Positions 62,990-64,000 of a DNA stretch of 64,000 nt are shown one piece after another. Under the pieces are notes generated by a model. The model ran no database searches, was not told the origin of the DNA, and saw nothing but the letters and a program-made list of their open reading frames with translations. Within the stretch, counting starts at the first letter, position 1. Every line of letters begins with the position of its first letter. The position numbers and the translations under genes were made by a program. The DNA comes from Miscanthus floridulus (taxonomy: Eukaryota > Streptophyta > Magnoliopsida > Poales > Poaceae): positions 100,488,320 through 100,552,319 of the forward strand of contig NC_089584.1 in assembly GCF_019320115.1 (NCBI RefSeq). Reading direction: 5' to 3'.

Positions 62990-64000
62990 ACTAAGTTTGA
63001 TAGATAATAGCGGAAGCAAATTAAGTTTGAAAGTAGCATTTGCCAATATAGTTTAATACAGTGCCAACATACGATCACAGTCCACAAAAGCATGTAGAGT
63101 GATTGATAAAGAAGCCTGCCCAAGGCTTACTCCTTATCCACAGCGGGATAGAAGCAACTCTTGCAATACCCATAATAAACTGTGCCATCTGCAACAATAG
63201 GAAATAAAACCCTGAGTACGAGAAGGTACTCAGCTAGACTTACCCATCATAAACTAGAAATAAATTGACTCCAAGGGTTATGCAAGGCTGTATAAGTGGA
63301 GATAGCTTGACAACATTTGCATAAAAAGCGATTAACTTTAGTTATACAATTATAATTCTGTTATCAAGTTATTTATAACTATCCATCTCTAAATTAGCAA
63401 CTATCCTATGCCAAACATGTGGTATATCATTTTAAGAGCATACAATAGTAACCATAGCAGGTATTGTAATTCCATGTTTATCCGAACCATCATATTCCAT
63501 AATACAATTACTACGAGGTTGGAGCTAGCCAAGTTTCTCACTATTCAGGAGAGACGGTGATTCGAATCGATTTCAACCAGCTGGGAATTTATTCCTAACA
63601 CAAACCTGGATCTACCAGCCATGGTAGCCTTAGGTCACCTTTGGTACAACTGAAGTACATATTTTGCGGGTTCGCCTAGCGCCGTACAATCAGGGATAAC
63701 CAAATGCCAGGACGTTTAGGCCCAGCCTGCCCTTGGGCTCAGTCTGGCTTCCCCGCACATCCTTACTACCATCCAGAGTGCGCACTCTTACAGAGCGGGG
63801 TTCGGCCTGAGTTGAGCTACTCAGCTTCGCGGTCAGAACGAGTTATCCGGCCAGCTAAGTGATAGGCATGTGTTCAATCTTGTCAAAAGGTCCAACAACG
63901 GTACGGTCCTTAATCGGCACAGACAGAATCACATGAGTCAACCTACCACAGACTCCGCCCGGCCTCGATTTACATTACCCCATAGTTCTTTTCCATGATA
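62990..64000 (-). repeat. Gypsy LTR-like sequence on the minus strand
   Basis: Read on the minus strand it contains CTGAGTACCTTCTCGTACTC followed by AGGGTTTTATTTCCT and GCAGATG, the counterpart of CTGAGTACAATCAAGTACTC, AGGGTTTTATTCCCT and ACAGATG at 61784-61831. Other LTR-type words follow (GCTGGCCGGATAACTCGTTC, GCTAGGCGAACCCGC). It belongs to a family related to the one at 57805 and continues beyond the window. Confidence 0.4.

Overview
The window is nuclear DNA of a grass, most probably from the Andropogoneae (the sorghum, sugarcane, Miscanthus and maize group; this placement is inference). Evidence: SIRE/Maximus-type Copia retrotransposons with an additional ORF after pol, CACTA, PIF/Tourist, hAT and Mutator-like DNA transposons, GC-rich exons beside AT-rich repeats, and one clear plant gene with 17 recognisable exons. 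No prokaryotic operon, CRISPR array or rRNA gene is present.

Layout. (1) 1-4279: 3' part of a Copia element ('C') with a broken env-position ORF, a polypurine tract and its 3' LTR. (2) 4280-13703: old intergenic DNA holding a non-autonomous CACTA element (4399-5716, TSD AAC), a Tourist/PIF-like element (7056-7600, TSD TTA), short tandem repeats, a truncated MAPKKK-like kinase pseudogene on the minus strand (about 8508-9590) and a 34-base poly-G run. (3) 13709-39885: Copia element 'A' (TSD CCCCG), whose 3' LTR is split at 26094 by a second, younger element 'B' of the same lineage (26095-39264, TSD GAGGT). Both nesting junctions can be read to the base. (4) 39891-42900: remains of a MuDR-type MULE that has lost the catalytic core of its transposase but keeps the SWIM finger, a zinc-knuckle-like motif and a spliced last exon. 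(5) 43800-48280: a GC-rich block, a hAT MITE, two Tourist MITEs and an element with long inverted arms rich in GGCGCC palindromes. (6) 48743-56060, minus strand: the one conserved gene, NOP2-type 25S rRNA (cytosine-C5) methyltransferase, with a LINE fragment and a near-perfect 320-bp-arm palindrome in one intron, a probable one-base frameshift near the C-terminus, and a TE-like sequence abutting the first recognisable exon. (7) 56061-64000: MITE, an unrecognised gene fragment and Ty3/Gypsy-type LTR sequence in both orientations, with a 58-bp AT microsatellite.

How it fits together. Elements A, B and C share one plan: LTR, Met-tRNA primer site, gag (two zinc knuckles where gag is visible), pol (protease, integrase, RT, RNase H), a spacer, an env-position ORF, a polypurine tract and the LTR. 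In A and B the short inverted motif CCGGACGC/GCGTCCGG is clustered upstream of the LTR TATA box and again between pol and the env-position ORF. There it precedes a possible TATA and a conserved intron-like segment. This suggests the third ORF may have its own LTR-like promoter. Element C shows the same plan with a different motif (CCGGAAGTCCCGG type). All three elements are coding-dead; most stops arise at glutamine codons (CAG to TAG, CAA to TAA).
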